A stretch of DNA of 64,000 nucleotides from Proteles cristata cristata (GCA_017311185.1 JAESUZ010004921.1:310001-374000); one strand, 5' to 3'; shown: positions 23,307 to 34,473, numbered from the stretch's first letter. Notes: a model not told the origin generated them from the sequence alone. Numbers and translations: made by a program.

Positions 23307-24372
23307 CATGTCATTAATATTATCCTATAATCTATATTTGAATAACTACAAAATATGTCATTTCATGAATGTACCATCAATCAATCCCAGTTGTTAAATA
23401 TTTAGACATTTAGAGCTTTTAAAACGTGTTACAATTGTGTGCGCGTTGTACTGATTTCTAACTGATTCATATTTATTTCTTTGTTTAAATAAGACTTTTG
23501 CTTGTTGAATTTTACTGAGAAATAAATGTAATAATATATTGCTAATTGGGTCTTGATTATTTTATTGACCCACGTGTTATGATTATAACTTTAAAAAACA
23601 ATAGGAATCCGTTTTTGATAGAGTAAAGTGAAGGAAGGTACACCATGGCATCTTCCTCCTCTTAAATAGATTAGGTTTTAATAAGCTATAGTCCTTTGCA
23701 TTTATCTTGGATATGTTTTTAAAAAAGAAAAAATATAGAATGAGTTTCTTTCTTCCCATTCTCCAGCGAATATATTATGTAGTATCTTCAAAATTAAACA
23801 GAGTTGTGATCAGTCACATAATATGTCCACCATGATCATTTTCAAACAACAAAGCATTTTTCAGCTCAGTGAATATGACTGTAAGAAATGTGCAGACTTA
23901 TAGGAAAGGCTTATTTAAAGTTCCTTTGACTATAAAATGACATCCTGATCACCACTACCACCATGTTTCAAATCAATAAGTCCAGAGATGCAAAATAGAA
24001 GAGTTATTAAAAATTAATCTCTACATTAAAATGCCCGTGTGACTAATAGCAAGTAAAAAATATATGGTGTCATAAATCTTTGTACTGGCACTAAACTCCT
24101 CTTCTCATAAAAACATTGTGATTTGCATGCACTGGTTATGCCTTGAAATTTATGAACAACAAATAGCAACATGACAGAAAAAAATATCATACCATGAAAG
24201 AAAAATGGAGAAAGCAGAAGGAATTTAAATAGGCAAATTGGTTCAAGGAGATGGACTTAAGGTGGACCTTTGATGTTCACAGTCTTTTTACTTTTCTTTG
24301 GTGAGAAGCAGGGAGATCATATACATGCTAAGTAATTTAACTAATAAAAGTGTCTGATAGAAACACATTATT
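23307..24372. other. Unassigned AT-rich stretch
   Basis: No gene or repeat is recognised. Confidence 0.5.
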
Positions 24373-24597
24373 GGGACACCTGGGTGGCTCAGTTGGTTCA
24401 CCATCTGACTCCTGATTTCAGCTCAGGTCATGATCTCACAATTCACAAGTCCAAACCCCATGTTCAGACTCTGCACTGATAGCTTGAGATTCTCTTTTTC
24501 TTTCTCTGTCCCTCCTAGGCTATCTTCTTCTTTCTCTGTCCCTCCTAGGCTATCTCTCTCTCCCTATCTCTCTCAAAATAAATAAACTTAAAAAAAT
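24373..24597 (+). mobile_element. CAN-SINE with a 30-bp internal tandem duplication
   Basis: 'gggacacctgggtggctcagttggttcacc' head, 'gctcaggtcatgatctcacaattcac', then a pyrimidine-rich part in which a 30-bp unit beginning 'tttctctgtccctcctaggc' occurs at 24,501-24,530 and again from 24,531. The tail is 'aaaataaataaactta'. The middle 'ctcagagcctggagcctgc' is replaced by a shortened 'agcttgagattctc'. Confidence 0.93.
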
Positions 24598-25385
24598 ATA
24601 AAGTCATTATCATATACTTTTTCTTGTGCTTTCCTAAATTACATTTGCATTTGCAGAAAGTGCTAGAGACAATCATATGGTTAATTTAAGACCAAAGCAT
24701 GACATGACTATTGCTGTAGAGGACTGTATATATGTATGTGTGAAAAATAAAAAGAAGAGATGAAATAAATGCTGGGCAGTTAAAAACAAACAAACAAAAA
24801 TGTAACAAGACCATCCTCCCTGGAATATGACACTTGATTCTATTTCTTTCCAATCTAATGCTTAAATGATATAGAGAAGATATATTGTATTGTTTATGTA
24901 TTTCTCTATCCTGTTCATAATACATATGAATTCCAAAGATGTAGTCCCAATTGTTCACTTCTGCTGCAGAATGTAATAGTTGCATGTGACTTGAAATTCA
25001 GAACAGGAGTTGTTCTTTACAATTATTAAAATGAAAACCTGAATTAAGCCTCTAATTTTGATTTGTTGATGAAAAATGAACATACATTATTAACCATATC
25101 TATTCTAGGTAAGTTACTATCATTAAATAACTTCCACATTCCTCCTGTGCTTAAAATTTTCTAAAAGCATCCCACTCATTCCTAGTAAACATGATATCTT
25201 TAAAATTACCTCTGTGTAGAAATGTATACCAAAACTGGGTCTTGTTAATTTTTTTGGTTTCTCTTCTCTCTTTTCTCCAGCTAAAATGCTATTTAGGCCA
25301 TTAGTCACATATGCCATGCAGTCTTCCACTAAGCCAGTTGCTGAAATGTCTTTGCTCAATACACAATTCTCTCTCTCTTGTCCTC
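24598..25385. other. Unassigned AT-rich stretch
   Basis: No gene is visible. Frames of 78-99 codons on the minus strand (24,686-24,985; 25,123-25,359) have no recognised motif and no codon-like periodicity that I can see. Confidence 0.5.
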
Positions 25386-25640
25386 TGTGCCGTTATTCAA
25401 ATGGCACCTGTTCAGTGAAACTGTTCTGGAAAATTGAAACTCACTTCTGGAAGTGTTTGTCCTTTTTAATTTTCTCCATCATCCATATTATCATGTATAT
25501 AACTATACATTTTACTTATTTATTGTATTTTTGCTTCCATGATATTGAAGCTGCCACTGTAGGGAAGCTATTTTTGTGTATTTTGAAAATTGCTATATCT
25601 ACAATATCTATAGAACAGTTCCTGAAAGAGGTCTAATGCC
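25386..25640 (+). repeat. L2 LINE fragment, ancient
   Basis: 'ttattcaaatggcacctgttcagtgaaactgttctgg' mirrors the L2 3' consensus 'ctcaaatgtcacctcctcagagaggccttc'. It continues 'ctccatcatccatattatcatg…ttacttatttattgta' and 'actgtagggaagctatttttg…ctatagaacagttcctg'. A 116-codon frame at 25,286-25,636 spans this repeat and is not a gene. Confidence 0.6.
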
Positions 25641-25729
25641 CACTATACACATAAAAAAAACTTTATCAATGTAAACCTTGGAATAATCTAAGAAAGACTA
25701 TATATGCTTTGATAATACAGCAGATTACT

Positions 25730-25870
25730 AAACTTCTATAAGCCTTAATTATAATATCTTAAAAATGGGAATCATGTCTATTTCACTACATTCATATAAA
25801 TCTTAATGAGACAGATTTAAAAGTTGTTAGTGCAAAGGCTGTGTTACATACTCAATAAATATTAGTTTGG
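25730..25870 (+). repeat. MIR SINE fragment
   Basis: 'taagccttaattataatatcttaaaaatgggaatcatgtctatttcac' and 'aatcttaatgagacag…gtgttacatactcaataaatattag' follow the MIR 3' half. Confidence 0.6.
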
Positions 25871-25944
25871 TTTCTTTATTTTCTCCTATTCCATTATCTA
25901 TTCAAAGACCAACTCTATTAGTTATTTAATATATAACTGTTCTA

Positions 25945-26275
25945 GTTTTCTAGGGTTGCCACAGCAAAGTATCTCATCAGGGGTGGCTTAAACAATCAAA
26001 ATTTATTCTGTCATGCATGTGGCTCTTGATCTCGGGGTCATGAGTTCAAGCCCCATGTTGGGTGTAGAGATTACTTAAAATACAATCTTTAAAAAAGTTA
26101 TTCTCTCATAGTTCTGTATTTTATAGGGCTCAACTCGTAATCCAGTATGGGTTCATCTTATATCTATAAACCTAGAAAAGAGCTGTTTCCACTTAAGATC
26201 ACATTCCCAAGCACAGAGGAATAGGACTTGCACATACCTTTTTGAGGGATGTGATTCATCCTATTACACTATCCT
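25945..26275 (-). mobile_element. MLT1-type LTR (ERVL-MaLR), split by a short SINE
   Basis: In complement: LTR start near 26,268 ('tgtgattcatcctattaca'), LTR end near 25,950 ('ttgccacagcaaagtatctcatcaggggtggcttaaac'). 'ttctctcatagttctg' corresponds to 'cagaactgtgagaa' of MLT1. Interrupted at 26,013-26,097. Confidence 0.8.
26013..26097 (+). mobile_element. Short CAN-SINE, 5'-truncated
   Basis: 'gcatgtggctcttgatctcggggtcatgagttcaagccccatgttgggtgtagagattactt' plus 'aatctttaaaaaa'. It begins at about position 30 of the short type, so the A box is lost and the B box kept. A 10-bp TSD (ttattctgtc / ttattctctc) lies at 26,003-26,012 and 26,098-26,107, inside the MLT1. Confidence 0.9.
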
Positions 26276-26292
26276 TCCCTTGCTCACATCTT

Positions 26293-26507
26293 CTTTTTTA
26301 ATTTTTTAAATGTTTTATTTATTTCTGAGAGAGAGAAGAGAGAGAGAGACAGCGTGAGCAAGGGAGGGTCAGAGAGAGAGAGGGAGATAAAGAATCTGAA
26401 ACAGGCTCCAGGCTCTGAGCTAGTTGTTAGCATGAACCCACGAACTGTGAGATCATGACCTGAACTGAAGTTGGATGCTTAACTGACTGATCCACCCAGG
26501 TGCCCCA
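26293..26507 (-). mobile_element. CAN-SINE, feliform
   Basis: 'ttttaaatgttttatttatttctgagagagagaagagag', 'gacagcgtgagcaagggagggtcag', 'caggctccaggctctgagctag', then a partial deletion in 'gcacagagcccgacgcggggctc', then 'ccacgaactgtgagatcatgacctgaactg' and 'ccacccaggtgcccc'. TSD cttgctcacatctt / cttgcttacatctt at 26,279-26,292 and 26,508-26,521. Confidence 0.96.
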
Positions 26508-27157
26508 CTTGCTTACATCTTTATGGCTGATTCAACATAGGAGAGGGTCACATTTTACTAGGATCCCTCTTGGAATGACTGTCTATATAGCAAGGATGGT
26601 GAAACTAGAAAGTTACAGAAGTAGGTAAGAAACAAAACCCTCTCAGACACTATCAGAATATTTATACTTAAAAAGGCCTACTTTTTCTCTTGGCTACCTT
26701 TTAGAATTTTCTGATATTCATGTGATAAAATACATAAACAGATTAAAGCATTTTCTATAAATTTAAATGTATAATTCACACAAATAAAATATAAGTAAAT
26801 TTTTAGTTTTGAAAGTGCTGAAATACAAATCAAAGCAATTTTGTTAATAATTGAGGAAAATGCATTTGACATTCAACTCTTATTCATGATTTCAAAAAAC
26901 CCAACAAAGTGGTGTGAGAAGAATATGTATCAATATAATAAGGGTCATGTATGAAAAACTCAGAGCTATCATCATACTCAACATTGAAAAACCAAGAGCT
27001 TTCCCTCTAAGGTCAGGAACAAGACTAGGATGTCCACTCTCAAGACTGTCATTCAACATAATGCTGGAAGTCCTAGCAATAGCAATTAGACAAGGAAAAT
27101 AAGAGATTTTCATATTTGCAGGCAACATGATAATATACATAAGATATTCTAAAGACT

Positions 27158-27389
27158 TGGGGCGCCTGGGTGGCTTAGTCGGTTAAGCGTCCGACTTTCA
27201 CTTAGGTCATGATCTCGCGGTTCATGGGTTCGAGCCCTGCGTCGGACTCTGTGCTGACTGCCAGCTCAGAGCCTGGAGCCTATTTCAGAGTCTGTATCTG
27301 CCTCTCTCTCTCTGACCCTCCCCTGCTCACGCTGTCTCTCTCTCTCTCTCTCTCTCTCTCCTAGAAATAAATAAAAATATTAAAAAGAA
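27158..27389 (+). mobile_element. CAN-SINE, young subfamily, inside L1
   Basis: Near-consensus: A box tggcttagtcgg at 27,171-27,182, B box ggttcgagccc at 27,227-27,237, middle 'gctgactgccagctcagagcctggagcc', (CT)n and 'ctagaaataaataaaaatatt'. It has the 'cagagtctgtatctgcc' variant of the middle. An exact 17-bp TSD (aagatattctaaagact) lies at 27,141-27,157 and 27,390-27,406. Confidence 0.97.
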
Positions 27390-28898
27390 AAGATATTCTA
27401 AAGACTCTACCAAAACACTACTAGAAGTAATAAATGAATTCAGTAAAGTGGCAGGATACAAAATTCATACCTGGAAATCAGTAACACATCTTTATACTGA
27501 TAATGAAACAATAGGAAGATAAATTTAAAAAGCAACACCATTTACAGATGCACCAGACAGAACAAAATACCTAGGAATAAACTTAACCAAGCAGGTAAAT
27601 GGCCTGTACTCCAAAAACTGTAAAACACTGATGAAAGAAATGGAAGACGACATAAACAATTGGATAGATATTCCATGCTCATGAATTAGAAGAATTAATA
27701 CTGTTAAAATGTTCATATTATCCAAAGCAATCTTTAGATTTAAAGCAATCCCCATCCAAATACCCAGCAGCATTTTTCATGAACTAGAACAAATTACCCG
27801 AAAATTTGCATGGAAGCCTAGGAGACCCTGAATGCCCAAAATAATATGAGAAAGAACAAAGCTGGAGGTATTGCAATAGCAGATTTCAAGATCTGCTACA
27901 AAGCTATATAGTACTGGCACAAAAACAGATACAAAGATCAGTATAACACAGTAGAGAGTTCAGAAATAAACTCATGGTCAATTAATTTATGTTAAAGGAG
28001 GCAAGAATATACAATGGGAAAAAGTCTCTTCAATAAATGGTGCTGGGAAGGCTGGTTGGCTACATGGAAAAGAATGAAACTGGACCACTTTCTAACACCA
28101 TGAACAAAAGTAAACTTAAAATGGATTTAAGACCTAAATGTGAGACATGAAATCAAAACAATTCTAAAAGAGAACACAGATAGTAACCTTTTAACAACAG
28201 CTGTAGCAATATTTTTCTAGATGTCTTCTGAGGCAAGGGAAACAAAAGTAAAAATAAACTATTGGGATTTCATAAGAATAAAACGTTTCTGTACAGTGAA
28301 TGAAACAATCAACATTCAAAAAGATAACCTACTAAATGGGAGAGGTCATTTGCAAATGATGTATCTTATAAGGGGTTAAAATCCAAAATATATAAAGAAC
28401 TTGTACAACTAACACCAACAAAAAAGTAATCTGACCCCCGAAAATGGGCAGAGGACCTAAATATAGATATTGTTCCAAAGAAGATACACAGATGGCCAGC
28501 AGACACATGGAAAGATATTCAACATCATTCATCATCAGGGAAATAAAAGTCAACACCACACTGAGATGTCACCTTACACCAGAGAGAACAGCTCAAATCA
28601 AAAAGACAAGAAACAACAAGTTTAGGAGAGAATGTGAAGTAAAAGGATCCCTTGTGCACTGTTGCTGGGAATGGAAATAGGTGCAGCCACTATGGAAAAC
28701 AGTATGGAGGTTCCTTAAAAAAAAATTAACAATGAAATATGATACGATCCAATAATTTTACCACTGGATACTTACCCAAAGAAAACCTACCAAAGAAAAG
28801 CACTAATTCAAAAATACCACTGTATTTATTGTAGCATTATTTATAATAGTCAAGAGATGGGTGCAGCCTAAGTTTCCGTCAATAGAATTAGGAAAATG

Positions 28899-28970
28899 TG
28901 AGATATAGATATACATATAGGGATATAGATATGGACATATAGATAGATACTGATATAGAATCTATTTTAG
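28899..28970 (+). repeat. Imperfect (GATATA)n repeat within the L1
   Basis: 'gatatagatatacatatagggatatagatatgg…atagatagatactgatatagaatc' replaces the 'gtggtatatatatacaatgg' site of the L1 3' region. Confidence 0.85.
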
Positions 28971-29499
28971 ACATATGGAATATTATACAGCTATAAAAAG
29001 GATAAGGTTGTGTCCTTTGCATAAACACAGATAATGTAGAGGCTATTGTGATAAGTGAAACAAGTCAGACTGAGAAAGACAAATACCATATGGTTCCACT
29101 CATAAGTGGAATCTAAAAAAGACAAACAAACAAAACAAATGAATAAACAAAAAGCAGAATCTGACTGTAAGTACAGAGAAAAAAGTGATAGTTACCAGAG
29201 GGGAGCTGTTGGGGCAAAATGAGTGAAGGGGAAGAGGGAGGTACATGATTCTAGTTATGGAATGACTAAGTCAGGGGAATAAGGAATAGTCAATGATATT
29301 GTAATTGCAATGTAACAGATCAGTTGGTAGCTATACCTGTGAACATAACACAGGATGTATAAACTTAACAAAGCACTCTATTTTGCAATTGAAGCTAATG
29401 TAACATCATGTCAACTATATTAAAGTTTAAAAAAGACAACATTTTGATATTTTTTTATGCTAACAAAATAACCAAAGAGAAGAAATTTAATCTGGTAAA

Positions 29500-29870
29500 T
29501 TATATAATCTTGCTCTCTCATACATTAGAATTGGTATTTAAATTAGAACTTTCTGAAAAGCAATTCGACAATACATATTGAGTTTTAAAATGGGAATCTA
29601 TCCTAACAATATGATCCCAAATTTACACAAATGCACAGGGATATTATAGTTGTGATTATAGTAGTGAAGATGCAAAAGCAACCCGAGTATTAAAAAATAA
29701 GACACTGGTACTATAACTTAAGTTAGGATCCTATACGTGCTTTTGTATAGTAGAAATTGTGTTTGTGGATGCCTTTTCTCAAAATGGAAAGAGCTTTCTA
29801 ATCTTACAGCTATAAGTATATCCTCATGTACAAATTTAAGCATAATCCAATACAGAGATAGAAAAGTATT
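29500..29870 (+). mobile_element. L1M 3' region fragment
   Basis: 'gaaaagcaattcgacaatacatattgagttttaaaatgggaatctatcctaac…gatccc' and 'cacaaatgcacagggatattatag…aatagtgaagatgcaaaagcaaccc' follow the L1M tail (agcaatttgacaatatctat ... gaatctatcctacagaaat ... agcaaaaaattggaaacaacc). It is strongly diverged, and the right limit is uncertain. Confidence 0.55.
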
Positions 29871-29983
29871 CCTAATCTCATGTCGATTAGTTAACATAGG
29901 AGAGAACTGAAATGTTTAATGACAATAGTGACCCTTGTTTTGACATACAGGTAGATCGTTTTGCTTTAAAACCACATCCGAAG

Positions 29984-30179
29984 TGTGGCACCTGGATGGC
30001 TAGGTCAGTTAAGCATCTGACTCTCAATTTCAACTCAGGTCATGATCTCCTGGTTTGTGAGATTGAGCTCTGTATCAGGCTCTATAGTACGGAGCCTACT
30101 TGGGATTCTTTCTCCTATATCCATGCCCCTCTGCACTGCTTTCCCTTTCTTTCAAATTAAGTAAACATTTAAAAAAAAA
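29984..30179 (+). mobile_element. CAN-SINE with duplicated 3' flank
   Basis: 'gtggcacctggatggctaggtcagttaagcatctgactctcaatttcaactcaggtcatgatctcctgg', middle 'ggctctatagtacggagcctacttgggattc', tail 'ttaagtaaacattt' + A9. TSD aaaccacatccgaag / aaaccacatctgaag at 29,968-29,983 and 30,205-30,219. Between tail and TSD lies an extra 'tctgaagaatggatgcc' + A-run (30,180-30,204), which repeats 30,213-30,229. Confidence 0.93.
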
Positions 30180-30566
30180 TCTGAAGAATGGATGCCAAAA
30201 AAAAAAACCACATCTGAAGAATGGATGCCTCACTAGTATCTCAGTGTTTTCTGCTGTATTTCTAAGAGTACTGTTTTTTTTTTTTTTCAATTAGATCTAT
30301 GTTGTTTTAGCTTCACAGCTATTTCTTTCAGAAGTTAGAGTAATCTGAACCTGTCAACCCTGAGCAAGGCCATCAAGAAAGGTTTTGTTCATATGTTCAT
30401 TTACTTTGCTTTGAACATAAATGTTAAATAAGTTAATATTAGAAAATTTGGAATGCACATAAATTTAAAAAATCAGTGGGAAAGACTTAATTGTCACAAT
30501 TTAGAGAAAAGCAATGATATCTTTTTACATATCTTTTTCATCTATTGTCTTTAAAATTCATGTATT

Positions 30567-30787
30567 AAGGGCTGCCTGGGTGGCTCAGTCAGTTAAGTGT
30601 CTGACTTCAGCTCAGGTCATGATCTAACTAATGGTCCATGGGTTCTAGACCCATGTGAGGCTCTGTGTTGACAGCTAGCTCAGAGCCTGGTGCCTGCTTC
30701 AGATTCTGTATCTCCCTCTCTCTCTGACCCTCCCCTGCTCATGCTGTCTCCCTCTCTCTCTCAGAAATAAATTAAACATTAAAACAC
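30567..30787 (+). mobile_element. CAN-SINE, feliform
   Basis: 'agggctgcctgggtggctcagtcagttaagtg' head, a small insertion in the anticodon-loop region (ctaactaatggtcc), middle 'ggctctgtgttgacagctagctcagagcctggtgcctgc', CT tract, 'cagaaataaattaaacatt' tail. TSD ttaaaattcatgtat / ttaaaattctgtatc at 30,551-30,565 and 30,788-30,801. Its empty target is preserved in a diverged copy at 31,843-31,972. Confidence 0.95.
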
Positions 30788-30829
30788 TTAAAATTCTGTA
30801 TCATGAAGACCATCTTTCTAAATTATTAA

Positions 30830-31675
30830 TGTCTTGATGAGTTTACTTACTGCATAGACCAGGAATTTTCCTTACTTTTAACAATTATGCCACAGCATGA
30901 CCTAAAGTAATTTCCAAATAGATTCAAATTTTAAATTCCAAAAGCTAGAATAAACATGGCCATATACACTTTGACATATATATTTAATAAACATGTTTAA
31001 CTACGTAAAACAAATAAATAGTTAAAAAGTTTATATGTAAGGATATTTGTCTTTATGTTACTTCTAATTAGAGACAATTTTAAAAACACCAAATAAATGT
31101 CCATGAAGGGAAAGTGCTTGATCAACCACACTCTACAATATTACAATAAAAAATATTGCCGATAATTTTACATCAGCAGTGACAATCTTCAAAATATATA
31201 CAGTTGGCTGAAAATTCTAGATGAGAATGTGGCACACACAGTTTGGTCCTGCTCTAAAATATGGGCTTACAGTGTACAATGTACTCTTCAGTCACTACTC
31301 CCTTCCAGTTTTACATGATTATTATCTTGTTTAGTGTGGCTTCACAGTTCTGATCCTCTTACATTAAATTGCCAAATGTGCCTACTAGGATTGACCTTTC
31401 TCCTTCCTCCAGCTCTGCCTGTTCTAAATGGTTCTGTTTTTCACATCTGCCCATGGTCATACCCATGAGAATCACAAGGTCACTGGCTTACCTGCTTGGC
31501 ACTCCCATTACTCCTGTGCTTCAACTGATGTAGAGAATCATTGAAAGAATTTCATTCCATTTTAGAATAATTTAATAAAAGAGATAAACCAATGCTTATT
31601 CATCTCTACTAACAATAACTTGTAATATAGTTATTCAGAGTGTATGTGTATGTATAATTACATACATATAGTTTT
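30830..31675. other. Mostly unassigned; L1M 3' scrap
   Basis: 31,030-31,260 resembles an L1M tail: 'ggatatttgtctttatgttac…aattagagacaattttaaaaacaccaaataaatgtccatgaaggg' and 'taaaaaatattgccgataat', compare 'aacaacctaaatgtccatcaatggg' and 'gccataaaaaatattg'. The rest, including a more GC-rich part at 31,330-31,520, is unassigned. Confidence 0.5.
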
Positions 31676-32056
31676 CTAAAAAATTTATTTATTTTGTGAG
31701 AGAGCGAGAGCAAGAGAGTGAGAATGAGTGAGCACACACAGGGGATAGGCAGAGAGAGGGAGCGAGAGAGAGAAAACCCAAGCAGGCTTTGTGCAGTATG
31801 AAGCCTGATGTGGGGCTCAATCCCACAAACCATGAGATCATGAAAAAAAAGGCTGGGGAAAAGACTTAATCCTTACAATTTAGAGAAAAGGAATGATGTG
31901 TTTTTATGTGTCTTTTTCATTAATTGCCCTTAAAATTATTGTATCACTAACATTATGTTTCTAAACCTTTAATTTGAGCCAAAATTGAGTTAATTATTGA
32001 TTTTGAGCCAAAATCAAGACTTAGATGATTAACTAATTGAGCCACCCAGGAGCCTC
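31676..32056 (-). mobile_element. CAN-SINE split by an inserted copy of neighbouring DNA
   Basis: The left part 31,676-31,842 runs from the tail complement to 'catgagatcatga'; the right part from about 32,003 ('tgagccaaaatcaagacttagatgattaactaattgagccacccaggagcc') completes the 5' head. Between them 31,843-31,972 is a diverged copy of the sequence at 30,466-30,566 + 30,788-30,829, followed by about 30 bp (31,973-32,002) that partly duplicates the right SINE part (ttgagccaaaat). The SINE must predate the insert. Confidence 0.85.
31843..31972 (+). repeat. Local duplication of 30,466-30,829 (minus its SINE)
   Basis: Shares 'gggaaaagacttaat…acaatttagagaaaag.aatgat…tttttca' and 'ttaaaatt…tgtatca' then 'tttctaaa..tttaat' with the upstream locus, by eye around 80-86% identity. 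The copy has no SINE where the upstream locus carries one. Confidence 0.75.
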
Positions 32057-33210
32057 CAGAGTATATTTTAATTGAGAACAACATTATGGCAATCACCTAA
32101 AATTCTACAAATGTATTAAAACAAGATACATGTTGTAATTCAATAGTTAGGACTATCGAACTACTACACAGCTTTGAAAACATTTTCTTTCTGACATTAG
32201 GGAATTCCTGGTTTACAAGACAGTTGATATAATCCACTAAGGATGACATTTTGTTTTAAGGATTCCTCATTGTTACCTTAAATCATGAAGGTCAGTCAGT
32301 ATAGTGGAGATCTTTGGATACATTCATATTAATATGATTTATTCAACAAACTGAACTCTGTGAAGTGTGAGAAAAACAAAAGAATCATTCATTTAATCTC
32401 TGCTTTCCTTCCTTGCCCCCTGAAACAGTCTATAGCTCTCCAATCATTTTAAGTTATTGAGAACAATTTCCATTTTTTTAGCTTTTCAAACATCAACCAA
32501 CCCAGTTACATCAAAGCTTCAGTCTCCCACTCAGTTTAAAACTTTTCCTCAATCAGAAAATAACTCAATTAGTGAAGACAAGAAATCTGTGACCGTCCTC
32601 TTCTTTTTAATTGTTTTACCACTTTATTGTTCCAATTTTCCTTCCATATTTGGGATGCTGCCCATAAATTGTGTTAGGGAAGAAGTGATCTTGAAGAAAG
32701 GGTAAGGTAGAGGCAAAAAGATCCCACTGCTGAAGCTGTAACGTGGCAAGGGCATACTTCAGTGTGAATTAAAGACTGATCTCTCTCTTTTTCTTTCTGT
32801 CTCTCTTTCTTTTAATAAGATTCTTATGGGTTTCCTATTAAAATAATGCATGCAGGCAACAATCATCAATAGCTGCTAAAGCCACTACCTAACAATTGAG
32901 TTGATGGAGAAAAATTAATAATGAAGTGATCAGGCTGACAATATCCAAAGCACTGATCAATATTAATATCACTAAAAATAGGACAACCAAGTTCTTTTAT
33001 GCCTTCTGATATATCAGAATAGAAAGTCCGCTGCATCACGTATACATATCACCATATCACCTATACTGACATTGTACACATAGCTTTGGAAAAGCTGAAC
33101 TTAAATTTAATCCAGCTTGAACTTCTGCCTGTTCCTGCTGCAAGGGGGTTCAGGGTTCCACCTTTCCTATAGTATGGAGAGAGGTAAGGGCAGAACTTAG
33201 AAGTTCTTTC
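32057..33210. other. Unassigned stretch
   Basis: No gene is visible. A pyrimidine-rich patch occurs at 32,780-32,815. The 82-codon + frame at 32,457-32,705 has no recognised motif. Confidence 0.5.
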
Positions 33211-33620
33211 CTGTTATGGACTGAATGTTTGTGCCTCTCAATGAAAAGGATTCATATGTTGAAACCCTAACCCTCATGTGACCGTATTTGGAGACAGAAA
33301 CTTTGTAAAACTAATTCATGTTAAAAAAGGTCATAAGGGTAGCGTCCCTATCCAATTTGATTAGAGTTCTTATAAGGACAGACTCCAGAAAACCTCCCTC
33401 TCTTTCTTTGCACATGTACAGAGGAGTTCATGTGGTACACAGTCGGAAGATAGCTGTCTGCAAGCCAGGAAGAGAGCGCTCACTGGGATCTTTAGACTCT
33501 TGGCACCTTGACTGAACCTTGATATTGGACTTCTCAGAATCTGGACCTGCGAGAAATGGTTTTCAGTTGCTTAAGCCACTTAGTCTGTGCTCGTTTGTTA
33601 CGGCAGTGCGAGCCATGTTA
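33211..33620 (+). mobile_element. MLT1-type LTR (ERVL-MaLR), near full length
   Basis: Starts 'tgttatggactgaatgtttgtgcc', continues 'attcatatgttgaaaccctaaccc…gtgaccgtatttggagac', 'cttataaggacagactcc', 'gtctgcaagccaggaagagagc', 'tggcaccttgactgaaccttgatattggacttc' and ends 'ttgcttaagccacttagtctgtgc…ttgttacggcagtgcgagcc'. About 410 bp, the usual MLT1 length. The small frame at 33,318-33,515 is an accident of the LTR. Confidence 0.93.
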
Positions 33621-34473
33621 TGAGCCATACTTATACATTCCCTACCTCTCACACAATCAGTGCCACCAACATCAGCTCCTAACAGCCTTTGTTCTTCTGA
33701 GCGGCTTTTTATATTTTATGTTCTTTTCTCAAATTCAGGCTCATGCTTGCATTTATAGCTTCTCTAGTTTCTCTTTGCAGGAAGGGAGCCAGCAAGGCTC
33801 ATTCTCCGTTCTGCCAGTGTCCTTTGCTTTTTCCACATGCATAATGGTGAAGATCATATGGCCCTAATAAATTACTGAGTGCAGTGATTAAATATGCTTC
33901 CATTCCTATCAGAAGCAAGCATTTCAGCAACCCATGGACTTCAGGGTGCTGTTAAAAGCCCTGGCCAGCATGATTTTTGTACTTGTTATTATCCTGATTA
34001 GGACAGTTGCTGGTTACTGTTTATCTTCCTCAGAAAGACCATCTTATTTAAGAGCATCTATGAAAAACACTCAGAGAAATATAATTGCTCATCAACCATT
34101 ATGTGTACAAAGCATAACTGCTACACATATAATTGTGAAATTAAAAGTTATAATTTTTAATAGTAAACTCCATATATCTCATTTGGGGATTGAAATCAAC
34201 CATAATATTTTATCATTTATGTAGGAAATATGGAAACTTAATTCATAATATCTTGCATAATGGCAATTGGGTAAGGAGTATTTTTTTTCCACATTCTCCT
34301 TTTGTCTATCCTTAAGCATACGACAGTGCACTCTTTGACTATGTTCTTTGGATTGCAAATATAAGTCCTTCCCTGGAGTTATGTGATGTGACTATTTAAG
34401 CCAATATCACTGAGAACAGAGATTGATATTATTTAGATTTAAAACAAGATTTCATATTTGGGCCTTCATTTAG
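33621..34473. other. Unassigned stretch
   Basis: No confident repeat. Two + frames of 96-103 codons (33,556-33,867; 33,934-34,224) partly overlap the MLT1 end or AT-rich DNA and carry no recognised motif. Confidence 0.5.

Larger units (their letters stand above)
26845..29435 (+). mobile_element. Carnivore L1 LINE, ORF2 C-terminal half and 3' UTR
   Basis: Continuous match to the second half of ORF2: 'gagctttccctctaaggtcaggaacaagactaggatgtcca' (26,997-27,035), 'aagtggcaggatacaaaattcatac', 'caataaatggtgctgggaaggctgg', 'gcatcattcatcatcaggg', 'ctatggaaaacagtatggaggttcc', 'gataagtgaaacaagtcagactgagaaagac' and a 3' UTR ending near 'caactatattaaagttt'. In-frame stops and small indels break the reading frame, so it encodes no working reverse transcriptase. 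A young SINE splits it at 27,158-27,389. An ATAGAT-rich patch has expanded at 28,899-28,970. Confidence 0.92.

Noticed and set aside
26892..28680. Several 75-82 codon frames on both strands
   Set aside because: All lie within the carnivore L1 ORF2 relic; the sense ones are fragments of broken ORF2 and the rest are antisense shadows.
33318..33515. 65-codon + frame with Arg/Ser-rich end
   Set aside because: It falls wholly inside an MLT1 LTR, which is non-coding.
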